A stretch of DNA of 64,000 nt from Mycobacterium sp. 236(2023) (GCF_029623955.1 NZ_JARSBP010000007.1:1-64000), one strand, 5' to 3'; positions 18,348 through 28,003 are shown, numbered from the stretch's first letter. The notes: a model not told the origin generated them from the letters alone. Numbers and translations: made by a program.

Positions 18348-19411
18348 CTTGCTCCTTGGGTTGCTGCTTCGCGTTGGGCGATCCGCCTGCCGATGGCGAC
18401 CGCGGTGGCCCCTGGGTCCCCGCCTCCCAAGGGCCAGCCGCGGGCGCGGACCAGATAGGCAGTGGCTGGAGCCTCCGTTGAGACGCCGAGACCGCCCTGC
18501 ACGTGGACCGCCAGGGTCGCTCCCTTCGCGGCCTCATCCACCATGTACAGGAATGCTGACGGGGCGAGGTCCATACGCTCGAGCGGCTCGTTGTCGAGAT
18601 ACCACGCTGCACGGCGAGTGAGGTTACGGCCACCTTCGATGGCGATCGCAATGTTCGCCAACGGGTGTGAGATCCCCTGAAGAGTGCCGATCGGCACGCC
18701 CAGCGTGAAACGGGACTTCGCGAATTGAACGGCGATGTCGAGGGTTGCACTAAGCAATCCGACCAGTGATGCCGCGGTGAGCAGGCGCCATTCATCGAGT
18801 GCGCGTTCGTAGATCCTCGCGGCCTCGTGTCCCGAGCCGACCACGGTGCGGGTGTCAGCCTGTGCCGGGTCTACCCATGCCATCGGCAGATGCCCGAGGT
18901 TGTCGACCTTGGGCGGCCTGGTCGCAAAAGTCAGTGCCACGACATCATCACCGTCACGGATGATGACGCGGTCTGCCACTGAGGCGCAGCCGACTAGCAG
19001 CGGTCCTGCCGTCGGCCGCACTCTCGCGTCAAGCGCGACCACCACTCGGCCATCGATCACTTCCTGGGCGAAACTCGCGTCGTCCAGCGCCCCTAAATTC
19101 GCCAACAGTCGTGCGCCGCAGACATGATCGACCCACGGAACGGGCGCCAGAACCCGCCCGATCTCTTCAGCAAGAAGAGCGAGGTCGACCAGCGTGGCAC
19201 CGTCGCCGCCCACTGACTCGGGTATTGCCATGCTGGTCGCACCTGTACCGCAAAGCCTTTCCCAGAGTCCCTTGTCGAAGCCGGTCCCCTCGGCGGCCCA
19301 GACAGTATCGATCGGACAATGTGTCGTGAAGAAATCGCGATACGCCGACTGCAGGTCTACCTGGTCTTGGGTCAAGTTGTAATCGAGGCGGCGTAGTTCA
19401 TATCGGTCCAT
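18344..19411 (-). CDS. Acyl-CoA dehydrogenase, smaller partner subunit
   Basis: A 355-residue acyl-CoA dehydrogenase-fold protein, shorter than usual. It keeps the C-terminal helical core (RFTLGVPIGTLQGISH, VHVQGGLGVS) but the middle domain lacks the YTEP motif seen in its neighbour, as is usual for the non-catalytic-type half of heteromeric FadE pairs. The four-base overlap with the next gene implies coupled translation and equal amounts. Its start lies 14 bases inside the end of the upstream amidohydrolase gene, again pointing to one transcript. Confidence 0.87.
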   Translation of the reverse strand: MDRYELRRLDYNLTQDQVDLQSAYRDFFTTHCPIDTVWAAEGTGFDKGLWERLCGTGATSMAIPESVGGDGATLVDLALLAEEIGRVLAPVPWVDHVCGARLLANLGALDDASFAQEVIDGRVVVALDARVRPTAGPLLVGCASVADRVIIRDGDDVVALTFATRPPKVDNLGHLPMAWVDPAQADTRTVVGSGHEAARIYERALDEWRLLTAASLVGLLSATLDIAVQFAKSRFTLGVPIGTLQGISHPLANIAIAIEGGRNLTRRAAWYLDNEPLERMDLAPSAFLYMVDEAAKGATLAVHVQGGLGVSTEAPATAYLVRARGWPLGGGDPGATAVAIGRRIAQREAATQGAS

Positions 19412-20246
19412 GCGCTCGATCCCCTTGTGCCGCGAAGAAGAAATTGTCGGCGTTGTTGAACAGATAGTTGTCGATGACCTCGGGCGGCAAGTCCAGCGCC
19501 AGGGCTTCCGGGACGACGCGACTCTGCCGCAACACCGGCCAGTCGGAAGCGAAGATGACTTTCGTCTTGCCGCGTGTGCGCATGAAATGCAGGAGGCTCT
19601 CCGGCAACCGCTTGGGTGACCATGCGGACGTCATCAGGCTTAGGTTCTGGTACTTGATCAGGAGCCGTATCGCGACGTCCCACCACGGGTCTGCGCCGTG
19701 AATCATGCAGAGCTTCAGCTCAGGAAAACGGACGCATACGCGATCGAGGTGAATGGGGTGCTGCGCTTCACCGGGGATCGGCGGGCCCGGCAGTCCAGTG
19801 TTCACACACAGCGGAAGCTCCAGCTCGGCGCATTTGGTGTACAGCGGGTAATAGATGGCATCGCTGGGCGGGTACTGTCCGTCGCCCCAGAAGCTGGGAC
19901 CCACCGCCGCGTAGGTGACGGGCAAGTCACGGCGCAGCGCTGTGAGCTCACGCAGCGCCGGCATCGGACGCAACAGATCAAGACCGCCGACGCCGAGGCT
20001 TAGTCGTTCGGGGCATTCCTGAACGAACTTGCGCGCCGTGACTGATGGCTTGCCGAGGTTGTCCATCAACACCGCCCGCATCACGCCGTGTGCGTCCATT
20101 TCGTCCAGAAGCTCGGGCAACTCCACCTGGTCGTAGAGTGACGTGGGACCTTTGAAATAGTCATCGCGCACCTTCAGCATGAATTCGGGCTGCTGAGCCA
20201 TCTCGCCGAAATGCACGTTCACCAAGCAGTCGATTACGCTTGTCAT
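19398..20246 (-). CDS. Amidohydrolase-2 family protein, short form
   Basis: A 282-residue member of the same metal-dependent amidohydrolase superfamily as the genes at 9390 and 21975. A late aspartate motif, FASDWP, is clear and a histidine occurs in CMIHGADPWWD, but the N-terminal metal motif reads VIDCLVNVHF rather than a clean His-x-His. It sits between the FadD ligase (eight bases upstream) and the acyl-CoA dehydrogenase pair, so it likely hydrolyses or decarboxylates an intermediate of the same CoA pathway. Confidence 0.82.
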   Translation of the reverse strand: MTSVIDCLVNVHFGEMAQQPEFMLKVRDDYFKGPTSLYDQVELPELLDEMDAHGVMRAVLMDNLGKPSVTARKFVQECPERLSLGVGGLDLLRPMPALRELTALRRDLPVTYAAVGPSFWGDGQYPPSDAIYYPLYTKCAELELPLCVNTGLPGPPIPGEAQHPIHLDRVCVRFPELKLCMIHGADPWWDVAIRLLIKYQNLSLMTSAWSPKRLPESLLHFMRTRGKTKVIFASDWPVLRQSRVVPEALALDLPPEVIDNYLFNNADNFFFAAQGDRAHGPI

Positions 20247-20254
20247 GTCATCCC

Positions 20255-21889
20255 TTATCCGGCGGTCGCCTCGGTCGGCGTCGGTACTGTCAGGGCAGCT
20301 GCCGTTCTGGCCCAGCGGTAGTCAGCTTTGCCATTGCCGAGTCGCCTAACGGCGTCTACAACGATGATCTCCTTGGGAATCTTGAAGCGCGCCAGTGATT
20401 CAGCACAGTGTTCGCGCAGCGCCACGGGGCTTACGACCTCGCGCAGTGAGACGAGTGCGGCAATCTCCTGCCCCCACCTTTCGCTGGGCCGGCCGACGAC
20501 CAGAGCGTCGGTGACCGCCGGATGTGCGCGCAGCGCTTCCTCCACTTCTTCGACGAACACCTTCTCCCCGCCAGTATTAATGACCAGAGAATCGCGGCCG
20601 TGCAGACGCAAAGTTCCGTCGGACTCGACTTGAGCACGGTCGCCGGCGATGACCACGCGTATGTCCTCGACGCGCCGAAACGCTGATTGCGTTGCAGCTT
20701 GATCGTCGAAGTATCCCAATGGAATTCGACCGGAGCGCGCCACCCAGCCGATCTCGGTATCTCCCGCCTTCAGGAAACGGGCGTAATCGTCGGAAACGAC
20801 CACCGTACCCGCGCGCAGTGCAAAAGTGTCTTTGCGGTCGCCGATCTGGCTGTGGCCAAAGCCCATGTTCCCAGTCTCCGAAGAGCCGTAGCCGTTGGCG
20901 AGGGTGATATGTGGCAGATGGTTGAGCAGCGCTTGCTGATGCTTCACGTTGGTTGCCGCGCCTCCGATGCCGATGGCGGCGAGTGAACTCAGGTCATAGG
21001 TATGCCGATTGAGCTCCTCGATGAGCGGGGCTGCGTAAGCGTCGCCGACCATGGTCATCATTGAAACCTTCTCGCGCTCAGCGATTTCCAGTGCGCCTCG
21101 CGCGTCGAAAGGCTGCCGGCTGTCGTGGACGACAACCGGAATGCCCACCAGAATCGCGTTGAACGCGGTCCACATGCCGGCGGCGTGCATGAGTGGTGAG
21201 AGCGCAAACCACGGTGCCGCAACCGTTGCGACCCGTGCGTAAACGTCGTCGATCGATTCATGGTCATCCCCACTCATCGACGAGACATACATATCCCCTT
21301 GACGCCACAGGACCCCTTTGGGCCTACCGGTAGTACCGCCCGTGCACATCATCAGCAGATCATCGGGTGAACTCATCAAGGCGTTGCCGGCATCCGAATC
21401 TGCGAGGGCGGTGTCGAAATCGATTGCACCGAAGGGCTGTACCGCATCACTGTCGTCGTCGATGGACAGCATCACAGGTACGGCCAGTTCTTCCAGAACA
21501 GCCGCGAATCTGGCCCCGAGACTGCGATGGAAGATGACAGCTGTGGGCTTGATGTAGGCCAGGAGTTCACCCACTTCGCGGGGCGTGTAGTAGTGGTTGA
21601 CGTTCACGGGAATCGTGCGTGCCCTGAGACATCCGATGACCGCATCGGGATACAGGTCGTTGTGCATGATCAGGGCAACGCGATCCTGGCCGCACTCCCA
21701 GTCCTGCAGAGAATCACGTTCGTACCGAGCGCCGAGCCCCGACGCTGTCAGGAAATTGGCAAGCCGTACCGTGCGGTCGTGGACTTCGGCGAACGTGCGC
21801 CGCCGATCACCACAGATGGTCATGGTCCGATCCGGCACCTTGTCGACCACCGCGTCGAAAATCGCGGCTATAGTCCACTCACTCACCAC
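20255..21889 (-). CDS. fadD: Fatty-acid--CoA ligase (FadD family)
   Basis: A 544-residue adenylate-forming enzyme, the usual length. The phosphate-binding loop reads CTGGTTGRPKGV at about residue 185, the aromatic/ATP motif is GYGSSETG, and RLGNGKADYRW at the C-terminus carries the catalytic lysine. It activates a carboxylic acid to its CoA thioester with ATP, the step needed before the acyl-CoA dehydrogenase pair. Layout and neighbours recall FadD17/FadD19-type ligases of steroid side-chain breakdown, but that is context, not proof. Internal gene of the 24067-to-14868 transcript. Confidence 0.92.
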   Translation of the reverse strand: MVSEWTIAAIFDAVVDKVPDRTMTICGDRRRTFAEVHDRTVRLANFLTASGLGARYERDSLQDWECGQDRVALIMHNDLYPDAVIGCLRARTIPVNVNHYYTPREVGELLAYIKPTAVIFHRSLGARFAAVLEELAVPVMLSIDDDSDAVQPFGAIDFDTALADSDAGNALMSSPDDLLMMCTGGTTGRPKGVLWRQGDMYVSSMSGDDHESIDDVYARVATVAAPWFALSPLMHAAGMWTAFNAILVGIPVVVHDSRQPFDARGALEIAEREKVSMMTMVGDAYAAPLIEELNRHTYDLSSLAAIGIGGAATNVKHQQALLNHLPHITLANGYGSSETGNMGFGHSQIGDRKDTFALRAGTVVVSDDYARFLKAGDTEIGWVARSGRIPLGYFDDQAATQSAFRRVEDIRVVIAGDRAQVESDGTLRLHGRDSLVINTGGEKVFVEEVEEALRAHPAVTDALVVGRPSERWGQEIAALVSLREVVSPVALREHCAESLARFKIPKEIIVVDAVRRLGNGKADYRWARTAAALTVPTPTEATAG

Positions 21890-21974
21890 ACACCCCTGTG
21901 TCGTTCGATCGCCTGCGTTGGCGGCAAATCATCCGGTGACCGCTCTGCGCGGCCATTCCGCGTGTCCGGCTCGG

Positions 21975-23177
21975 TCAGGCTCTAGCTGTCACCGAGACGC
22001 CGAGAAGATCTAAGGCGTTGTCCCGCATGATCTTGCGGACATCAGAGTCACTGAACATTGTCAGATCCTCGGTGAATGACACCGGGGACTGCAGACCTTC
22101 ACCGTGAGGCCAGTCCGAGCCGAAGAGGATCTTGTCGACGCCGACGGCCTCTGCCAAGGTGGCGAGATCATCCTCGTAGTAGGGGGCGATCCAGACGTTG
22201 GTCCGCAACTGTTCGACGGGATCCACCGGGAACAGCTTCGGGTGATTGTTTGCCGCCTTCTTGAGCCGCTTGATCAAGCGGTAGACGAAGTAGGACCCAT
22301 TCTCGATGCTGACAACGCGCAGATCTGGATGACGGGTGAAGACGCCGTGGGCGATCATGGAGGCCATGGTGTCGTGAATTGCCCTGTCGTCCACCAGGAT
22401 TTGATCGAGTGGGTCGGGCGGCCCCATGAAGGGTTCGAACTTGGATTTTCCACCCCACATTGCCGCGCCTTGAAGGTAACCACTGTCACTGAGGTGAAAT
22501 CCGACAGGTACGCCCGCTTCGGCCAGTCGAGCCCAGACGGGGTCGTGGGATTGATCGCCCAGCGAACGCGGCTTGACGATGCCCGGGACTGGAGCCGGCC
22601 GTACGAGGACGAGCCTGGCGCCGGCGCCAAGGACAAAGTCGACCTCTTCCACCGCTTTCACCGGGTCGGCGAGAGAGATGATCGGCGCCGAGATGATCCG
22701 GCCGTCGGGCCGGTTGAAGCCCCAGTCCTCGTCCAGCCATAGGTTGAACGCGTGGACGGTCGCCATGGTGGCCTCGATGTCGCCCTTGAGCGCTTCCTCC
22801 ACGCCGCAGACGAAAGTCGGCAGCATGAAAACGGTTTCGATGCCTTGGTCGTCCATGATCGGGATGCGGGACTCGCGGCTTTGGTACTCGGGGTGTTCGG
22901 CGAGGCGGTCCACCTTCATCAGCGAGGCGGGATCGACGCCGTCAGGGATTTCGCCGCGGAACATCAGATCAAGGCAGCCCGGAACGATGATCGGATCGAA
23001 GGTCGGGTTCGCGATGAAGCGATTCACGGTGTCGCCGATAACAGCAGTGACCCGCTTGCCCTCCTGCACCATCTGAACGCCGCGCTTGCGGAATTCCTTG
23101 GGCAGGTGACGGGTGCACGCATCGAGTGGCTCGTAGTAGTGGTTGTCGACATCGATGGCCAGGTAGTCCAGAGACAT
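21975..23177 (-). CDS. Amidohydrolase-2 family metal-dependent hydrolase or decarboxylase
   Basis: A 400-residue protein. It opens with AIDVDNHYYEP, the actinobacterial variant of the N-terminal metal motif, has GFHLSDSG in the middle strand region, and ends the barrel with FGSDWPHGEG. ATG 23177 has AAGGATT at a good distance and follows the crotonase stop by 20 bases. Longer in-frame readings upstream run across the crotonase gene and are not credible. It probably opens a ring or removes a carboxylate from a CoA-bound or free intermediate; this is inference from family and place. Confidence 0.87.
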   Translation of the reverse strand: MSLDYLAIDVDNHYYEPLDACTRHLPKEFRKRGVQMVQEGKRVTAVIGDTVNRFIANPTFDPIIVPGCLDLMFRGEIPDGVDPASLMKVDRLAEHPEYQSRESRIPIMDDQGIETVFMLPTFVCGVEEALKGDIEATMATVHAFNLWLDEDWGFNRPDGRIISAPIISLADPVKAVEEVDFVLGAGARLVLVRPAPVPGIVKPRSLGDQSHDPVWARLAEAGVPVGFHLSDSGYLQGAAMWGGKSKFEPFMGPPDPLDQILVDDRAIHDTMASMIAHGVFTRHPDLRVVSIENGSYFVYRLIKRLKKAANNHPKLFPVDPVEQLRTNVWIAPYYEDDLATLAEAVGVDKILFGSDWPHGEGLQSPVSFTEDLTMFSDSDVRKIMRDNALDLLGVSVTARA

Positions 23178-23197
23178 TTGGGGAATCCTTTCCAATT

Positions 23198-24067
23198 TCA
23201 GGGGTTGCGCAGACCAGCGCCTGCATCCACGAGCGACGGAAACTGTGGGCGTCGTTTCTCGAAGAACGCCGTGATGCCTTCGATGAAGTCGGGCCGGAGC
23301 ATCGACGCGTGCATGAAATTCTCTGCGCGCGAACTCGTTTCGTTGATGTCGCGGAGAGCATCGCCGTACATCTGGTGTTTGATGACGGCCAACGAGGTAG
23401 GAGCGCAGTGCAGTGCCATCTCGTCGGCGTACTCCAAAGTCCTCGACATAAGATCCTCGGGCGCGACGACTTCCTTGATCATGCCCAGCTGTGCGGCCTC
23501 TTCGGCGTAGAAAGTCCGTCCGGACAGCATCAGATCGAGCGCATGATTCCAACCGATCAGTCGTGGAAGGATCCAGGACACCCCGTACTCTGCGGTGAGA
23601 CCACGCCGCGCGAACGCTGTCGTCATCTTTGCGCCCGCCGCCGCGAACCGCACGTCACACATGAGCGCTTGGACCAGGCCTATACCCGCGCACGATCCGT
23701 TGATCGCCGCGATGACCGGCTTACTCATCGTGGTAACGAAGCTCGGGTAGCGCTCGCCGACGAGCTTGCTCATATCGGCGTCGCCGGAAGTGGTGGCATT
23801 TCCGATCGAGTCGAGATCGCCCATGTCGGCGCCGGCGCAGAAGGCCCGACCCCGTCCGGTGAGCACGACAACACGGACTGCGGGATCAGACTCGGCTTCA
23901 TCGAGGCGCGCATACAGAGCCGAAGACAGCCCTCCGCTCCAGGCGTTCATCCGGTCGGGACGGTTCAATGTGACGACCGCGACGCCGGAGTCACGCAGCT
24001 CGTACAGAACTGGCGCCGTGTCATCGACTGTGATCTGCCGTCGCTCACCATTGTCAGACAATTCCAC
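23198..24067 (-). CDS. Enoyl-CoA hydratase/isomerase
   Basis: A 289-residue crotonase, first gene of the long catabolic transcript. The oxyanion segment AFCAGADM and GSCAGIGLVQALMCD are present, and GLTAEYGVSW supplies a glutamate at the position of the classical second catalytic acid. I prefer GTG 24067 over ATG 24091 because GGAG lies eight bases before the GTG, whereas the ATG falls inside the operator-like site. It would hydrate the enoyl-CoA made by the acyl-CoA dehydrogenase pair. Confidence 0.88.
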   Translation of the reverse strand: MELSDNGERRQITVDDTAPVLYELRDSGVAVVTLNRPDRMNAWSGGLSSALYARLDEAESDPAVRVVVLTGRGRAFCAGADMGDLDSIGNATTSGDADMSKLVGERYPSFVTTMSKPVIAAINGSCAGIGLVQALMCDVRFAAAGAKMTTAFARRGLTAEYGVSWILPRLIGWNHALDLMLSGRTFYAEEAAQLGMIKEVVAPEDLMSRTLEYADEMALHCAPTSLAVIKHQMYGDALRDINETSSRAENFMHASMLRPDFIEGITAFFEKRRPQFPSLVDAGAGLRNP

Positions 24068-24084
24068 CTCGTAACTCCGATAGC

Positions 24085-24102
24085 AAAACATCTAAAGGTT
24101 AT
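24085..24102. promoter_or_regulatory. TCTAGA-type site before the long oxygenase/FadE/FadD operon
   Basis: AAAACATCTAAAGGTTAT matches the island motif except for A in place of G in the centre. It ends 18 bases before the GTG start of the first gene, so a bound protein would cover the promoter of all eight genes. Confidence 0.55.
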
Positions 24103-24189
24103 CGGAACTCTACACCCATCGTTACCGACGCTTCCAGGGATGGCGAACGCGGCCGCCAAGAGCGGCGCCTGAGCACTGCCGCAGCGGCA

Positions 24190-24744
24190 TCAGGCGTTGC
24201 GCGCCGGATCAGAGATGATGGTGAGCGGCGCCTGGCGTCGGGTGCATTGAAATTCCTCGACGGGAGCCACTGGATGGCTTAGTTCCGGGTCGAGCGCAAG
24301 GTAGGCATGGGCCTTGAAGCGGCGCGCCGCGTCGCTGAGGCGGTGCGAACCCGAGCTGAATCCGATTGTGCAAGTCGACGATATGCCGCAGTCTCCCCAG
24401 AGGGCGATCGAATTGAACCGTCCGCGTGCAGCCCGATCCACGAAGGCACCAATCACTGAATCGGAACCGTAGAGCCCGGCGTCCACCGCGATGGCGTTGG
24501 CAGCTGTGGCGTCGTAGCCACTCAGGAGGGCACTGGTATCTACGGTATCGACGCCGAGAATGCGCAAAGCAGTGGATCGTCGTGACACCGGCGCGGCAAC
24601 AGACGTATTCCATCCTTGCTTCATGTGGTCATAAAGCCAACCACCGATATGCTCGACGATCCTTGCAGGATCTGTCCCGATGGCGGTGGCGCAGTACCGT
24701 GACGGCCATTCACCCGGTCGAATAGATCTCTCCTTACTCGTCAT
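24190..24744 (-). CDS. Hypothetical protein at the end of the DapB-like/binding-protein operon
   Basis: A 184-residue protein that I do not recognise. ATG 24744 overlaps the stop of the DapB-like gene by four bases (ATGA), so it belongs to that operon and is translated with it. It has no signal peptide or membrane segment. The N-terminus is basic and contains GEWPSRYCATAIG; the middle is alanine-rich with LSGYDATAANAIAVD, and a cysteine pair lies in WGDCGISSTC. The context suggests a partner in the same catabolic step; no reaction can be assigned. Confidence 0.65.
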   Translation of the reverse strand: MTSKERSIRPGEWPSRYCATAIGTDPARIVEHIGGWLYDHMKQGWNTSVAAPVSRRSTALRILGVDTVDTSALLSGYDATAANAIAVDAGLYGSDSVIGAFVDRAARGRFNSIALWGDCGISSTCTIGFSSGSHRLSDAARRFKAHAYLALDPELSHPVAPVEEFQCTRRQAPLTIISDPARNA

Positions 24745-25802
24745 TGGTCCCATTCGTAGGTGCCGAAGATATGCGGTGTAACTACCTTGCCGGGGGCGGA
24801 TCCCATCACATCGTCGATGGCGCGAATCGCGGTCATAGCTACGGCGAGTTGGCCTTCGGAGACTCTGGGCAGTCCCGCCACCGGTCCATTGCTGATCTGG
24901 AGGTCGAGGGTCATCGACGGCACGCCGGCCACGATGACACGGACAAGGAACTGTCCGGCAACTTGCACATCCCATTGCGGGATATCGCTGGTCACCGACC
25001 AGTACTCCTCAGCGACCAGTACAGCCTTATCTCGCCGATACGCCGTCCAGCACAACTTCTGTCCGACGACGGTACCGGCTTTTATTGTCGCGCAACGCAA
25101 TAGCACATCGCGAGGAACCACGGCGGTTTCGATCGTCGGTTCGATTCGGTCGATATGACAGTCCAATACATCTGCGGCGCCGCCGAGGGCCTGTTCGTAT
25201 TGCCGTGAAACGGCCCTGAACATCGGCGAATCGACGGTGATCTCCTCGGGCCGCTTACCCATCCCCATCAGGTCGATGAGCATGCCCGTTTCGGAAATAC
25301 CAGAACAGTCCACGAATTCCTGGACGGTGATGCAGTCGACACGTTGCGATAGCGCGGTCACCGACGTTGCCAAGCGTTCGAACACATACCCCGGATGTTC
25401 TCCCGCCGCAAAGAACCGGGAACTGCCCGCACGACACGCAGCGGCGATCCGCTCGCCGGTTTCGCGGCCATAGCTCGGGAGGTGGTTGTACGACGTTGTC
25501 GTGATCACCGTTTTTCCTGCAGACAGCAGCGCCACGATGTCGTCCACGTTGGTGTCGACGGTGCCGGCCTTGCTCGCGGCATGCAATACGAGGTCAGCGT
25601 CGAGTGCGAAGATCGCGCGCTTGTCGGTCGTGGCCAAGACACCTGTCGCCGGACGGTCCACAAAGACGCCTGCATCGACGCCGGCTTTCTTGTCCGAGTA
25701 GACCAAGACACCGACCAGGTCGAATTTAGGGTTGTCGATGACCTCCCGCAACTGCGCCAATCCGACGGGTCCGGTGGCCCATTGGATCACCCGGATAGTC
25801 AC
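24741..25802 (-). CDS. DapB-like NAD(P)-dependent oxidoreductase, copy 2
   Basis: A 353-residue paralogue of the proteins at 13799 and 26907. The N-terminal segment VIQWATGPVGLAQLREVI and GVDAGVFVDRPATGV line up with both. The GEHPGYV stretch in the middle matches GSEPGVL and GLFPGFW in the other two copies. It overlaps the next upstream gene by four bases and the downstream hypothetical by four. Three paralogues in one island suggest successive or alternative reductions of related intermediates. Confidence 0.83.
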   Translation of the reverse strand: MTIRVIQWATGPVGLAQLREVIDNPKFDLVGVLVYSDKKAGVDAGVFVDRPATGVLATTDKRAIFALDADLVLHAASKAGTVDTNVDDIVALLSAGKTVITTTSYNHLPSYGRETGERIAAACRAGSSRFFAAGEHPGYVFERLATSVTALSQRVDCITVQEFVDCSGISETGMLIDLMGMGKRPEEITVDSPMFRAVSRQYEQALGGAADVLDCHIDRIEPTIETAVVPRDVLLRCATIKAGTVVGQKLCWTAYRRDKAVLVAEEYWSVTSDIPQWDVQVAGQFLVRVIVAGVPSMTLDLQISNGPVAGLPRVSEGQLAVAMTAIRAIDDVMGSAPGKVVTPHIFGTYEWDQ

Positions 25803-26914
25803 GAGGCGGGCCTCGGGTCGATGAGACCCTCGATGGTGGCGTAGAGCTCGCTTCTGCTGGCGTCGGGCAGCACGCGCCGCGCAACGAGGAATTCGCTGCC
25901 CATCCAGCCGTGCCGAATGTACTTGCCGAAACGCAAGCGGGTGCCCGGAGCGCCCGTGGCCGCCGGCATCATCTTGACCTTCTCGAGCGCCTCTTTGACG
26001 CCGGCTCCGGTGAGCGGGCGCGCTGTGGCCAGCGCGGTCAGCATGAGCCTGCCCACGTCGTAGCAGTACGGGGGGAAGAAGTACTCGGGTCGCCGGCCGT
26101 GGCGGGCCTCAAACGCGTCGAGGAATCGCCGGCAGGTCTGATTGCGTTCATCGTACTGATCAAGCCCGATCCAGCCGGCGAACTGGCCCCGCCACCAATC
26201 GCTTGTTGCCGCGAACTCGAAAGCCGTTGTGGTGTAGCGAGGTGGCATCCAATCGAGCGTTCCGAGTGCGGCGTTCATCCCGATGATTCCCAGCCCGAAC
26301 CCCACGTGCATGATGCCGTCGGGTTTGCTCGCCGCCAGCGTCGACATCGCCGCAACCTTTTCCGATTCCACCTGCGGTATCGCGACTTCGGCGACGATAC
26401 TGATGCCTGTGTCGTAACAGGCGACCCGCGTCGTGCGTAGGTACTCACGTCCGATCAGTGAATCTTCGAAAGCGACGCCGACCGTGCGGCATCCGTCCAG
26501 AGCCGCCACTGTGGCCATGATGATCGGCTCCTCTTCCATGGAGCCGGCCGGTAGTCCGAAGACCCATTCGCCGAGCATGCTCTCCGATGCCCCCATCGTG
26601 ATGATCGGCACTTCTGCGAGCGTTTCCACGTGAGGGCGGAGCGCGACGCCGTTCTCGGACACCCACGGCCCGAACACGACTAGGGCATCTTCTGCGACGA
26701 GTTCATCGAACGCATCGCGGACCGCGCGGAACGACCCGTTGGGCAGCCCTTGAACGGCTCGAACCACGAATTCGACGGGACGCTCCAGAATGCCGTTGTC
26801 GACAAATTGGTCGGCGACAAGCTGAAGGCTCGGCAGGATGTTCTCGTCGTACCCGCCGTCGGCATCCAGATAGTCGATCAGCAATCCGATTCGGGCAGGC
26901 GTTACGTCAGCCAT
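25799..26914 (-). CDS. Leu/Ile/Val-type periplasmic-binding-fold protein without signal peptide
   Basis: A 371-residue protein with the two-lobe fold of ABC-transporter substrate-binding proteins (peripla_BP_6 type): RIGLLIDYLDADGG at the start, VFGPWVSENGVAL, VPIITMGASESMLG and FFPPYCYDVGRLML in the expected order. It starts with MADVTPARIG and has no signal peptide, lipobox or membrane helix, and no permease or ATPase gene is near. It overlaps the DapB-like genes on both sides by four and eight bases. I infer an intracellular ligand-binding or amidase-regulator-like (AmiC-like) protein working with those enzymes. Confidence 0.8.
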   Translation of the reverse strand: MADVTPARIGLLIDYLDADGGYDENILPSLQLVADQFVDNGILERPVEFVVRAVQGLPNGSFRAVRDAFDELVAEDALVVFGPWVSENGVALRPHVETLAEVPIITMGASESMLGEWVFGLPAGSMEEEPIIMATVAALDGCRTVGVAFEDSLIGREYLRTTRVACYDTGISIVAEVAIPQVESEKVAAMSTLAASKPDGIMHVGFGLGIIGMNAALGTLDWMPPRYTTTAFEFAATSDWWRGQFAGWIGLDQYDERNQTCRRFLDAFEARHGRRPEYFFPPYCYDVGRLMLTALATARPLTGAGVKEALEKVKMMPAATGAPGTRLRFGKYIRHGWMGSEFLVARRVLPDASRSELYATIEGLIDPRPAS

Positions 26915-27962
26915 GGGCTACCTTCCAGTCGTGTTGTACGTCGGCGAGATCGAGCACTCCAGGGGGCGCCGCCAGAGCCAGCGGGACGGCGTGCACGGCA
27001 TGCATCGCCGTTGCTAGACAACCCATTTCGGTGTGATCCTCGCCGGCAATGCCGAGGACGAGGTTGCATCGCAGACTCGGAGCCCCATCGAATTCGATCT
27101 CATAGCCCTCACTACCGGACCACTCTGGAGCTACATCGTCGGCCATCCACGTGACGTGCTCGACAGAGATCGTGAAGTCATCACATACGGCTCGCACGCC
27201 CAGCTTCATCGCTGCGACGGTCCCCGCCGGTATGACGCCCGCTGCGACCTTGAGCTCGGCGTCAGTCGTCACGGTCTCCCGGAACGGTTCAAGACTGTGA
27301 ACTTGCGCCCCCAGCGCCTTGGCCAACACCGACGCTGTGCCCAGAAATGCAGCTCCAGCACGGCTCGGATCACTCAACAGTGCCGCCCTTGACTCAGGAT
27401 CATGCCCGTAGCCCATGACATCAAAGATGAGACTTGCGCTGGGATACCCTGCGTAACAAAGAGACTCGCGGACTGCCAGATGCCCGCAGCGTGCCGAAAG
27501 CCGCGCCAGCACGGGGGCCACCGATTCGCCCCAGAAGCCGGGAAACAGCCCGAGCCCGAGAAATGAAGACCCACCGTGAGCACACGCCTCATCAAGGCGC
27601 GCGCCCCATTCCGGCGCGAAGGCGTGCACATCGATGAACGAACTACCAGTGGCGATGACGTCGATTCCCGACCGCAGGAGCGTCGCGACATCCCCGATGC
27701 ATTCGTCCGGATAGCGTTCCACCGCGCCCATGTAGAGGACTGCGTCGGCGTCCAATGCCAGGATTGCCTCGATCGAATCAGTCGCGGTCACACCTGTGGC
27801 GGCCGTCCCGGCGATCTCCCCAGCGTCGACTCCGATCTTGTCCGGGTCGTAGACCCGAACGCCAACCAGCTGATAGGCAGGCGAATCGATGATCGCGCGC
27901 AGCGCCAGTCGACCAGTGGTACCAGTGGCCCACTGCACCACCCTGGCTGGCAAATCGCTCAT
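26907..27962 (-). CDS. DapB-like NAD(P)-dependent oxidoreductase, copy 3
   Basis: A 351-residue paralogue of the proteins at 13799 and 24741, with VVQWATGTTGRLALRAI at the N-terminus and GVDAGEIAGTAATGV following. Start choice: ATG 27962 has GGAG nine bases upstream; ATG 27971 and TTG 27977 lie too close to that site. It heads a four-gene operon whose promoter region carries the site at 28004-28020, shared with the divergent SDR at 28077. Confidence 0.83.
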   Translation of the reverse strand: MSDLPARVVQWATGTTGRLALRAIIDSPAYQLVGVRVYDPDKIGVDAGEIAGTAATGVTATDSIEAILALDADAVLYMGAVERYPDECIGDVATLLRSGIDVIATGSSFIDVHAFAPEWGARLDEACAHGGSSFLGLGLFPGFWGESVAPVLARLSARCGHLAVRESLCYAGYPSASLIFDVMGYGHDPESRAALLSDPSRAGAAFLGTASVLAKALGAQVHSLEPFRETVTTDAELKVAAGVIPAGTVAAMKLGVRAVCDDFTISVEHVTWMADDVAPEWSGSEGYEIEFDGAPSLRCNLVLGIAGEDHTEMGCLATAMHAVHAVPLALAAPPGVLDLADVQHDWKVAHG

Positions 27963-28003
27963 CGTCGCCATCTCCAACTCTCAAGTCGAATGCGTGACAT
28001 CAC

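Noticed and set aside
23126..24172. A 348-codon plus-strand frame opposite the crotonase gene
   Set aside because: Antisense to a clear crotonase with intact motifs; no recognisable domain of its own.
25799..26914. An ABC importer operon built on the binding protein
   Set aside because: No permease or ATPase gene is near and the binding protein has no export signal.
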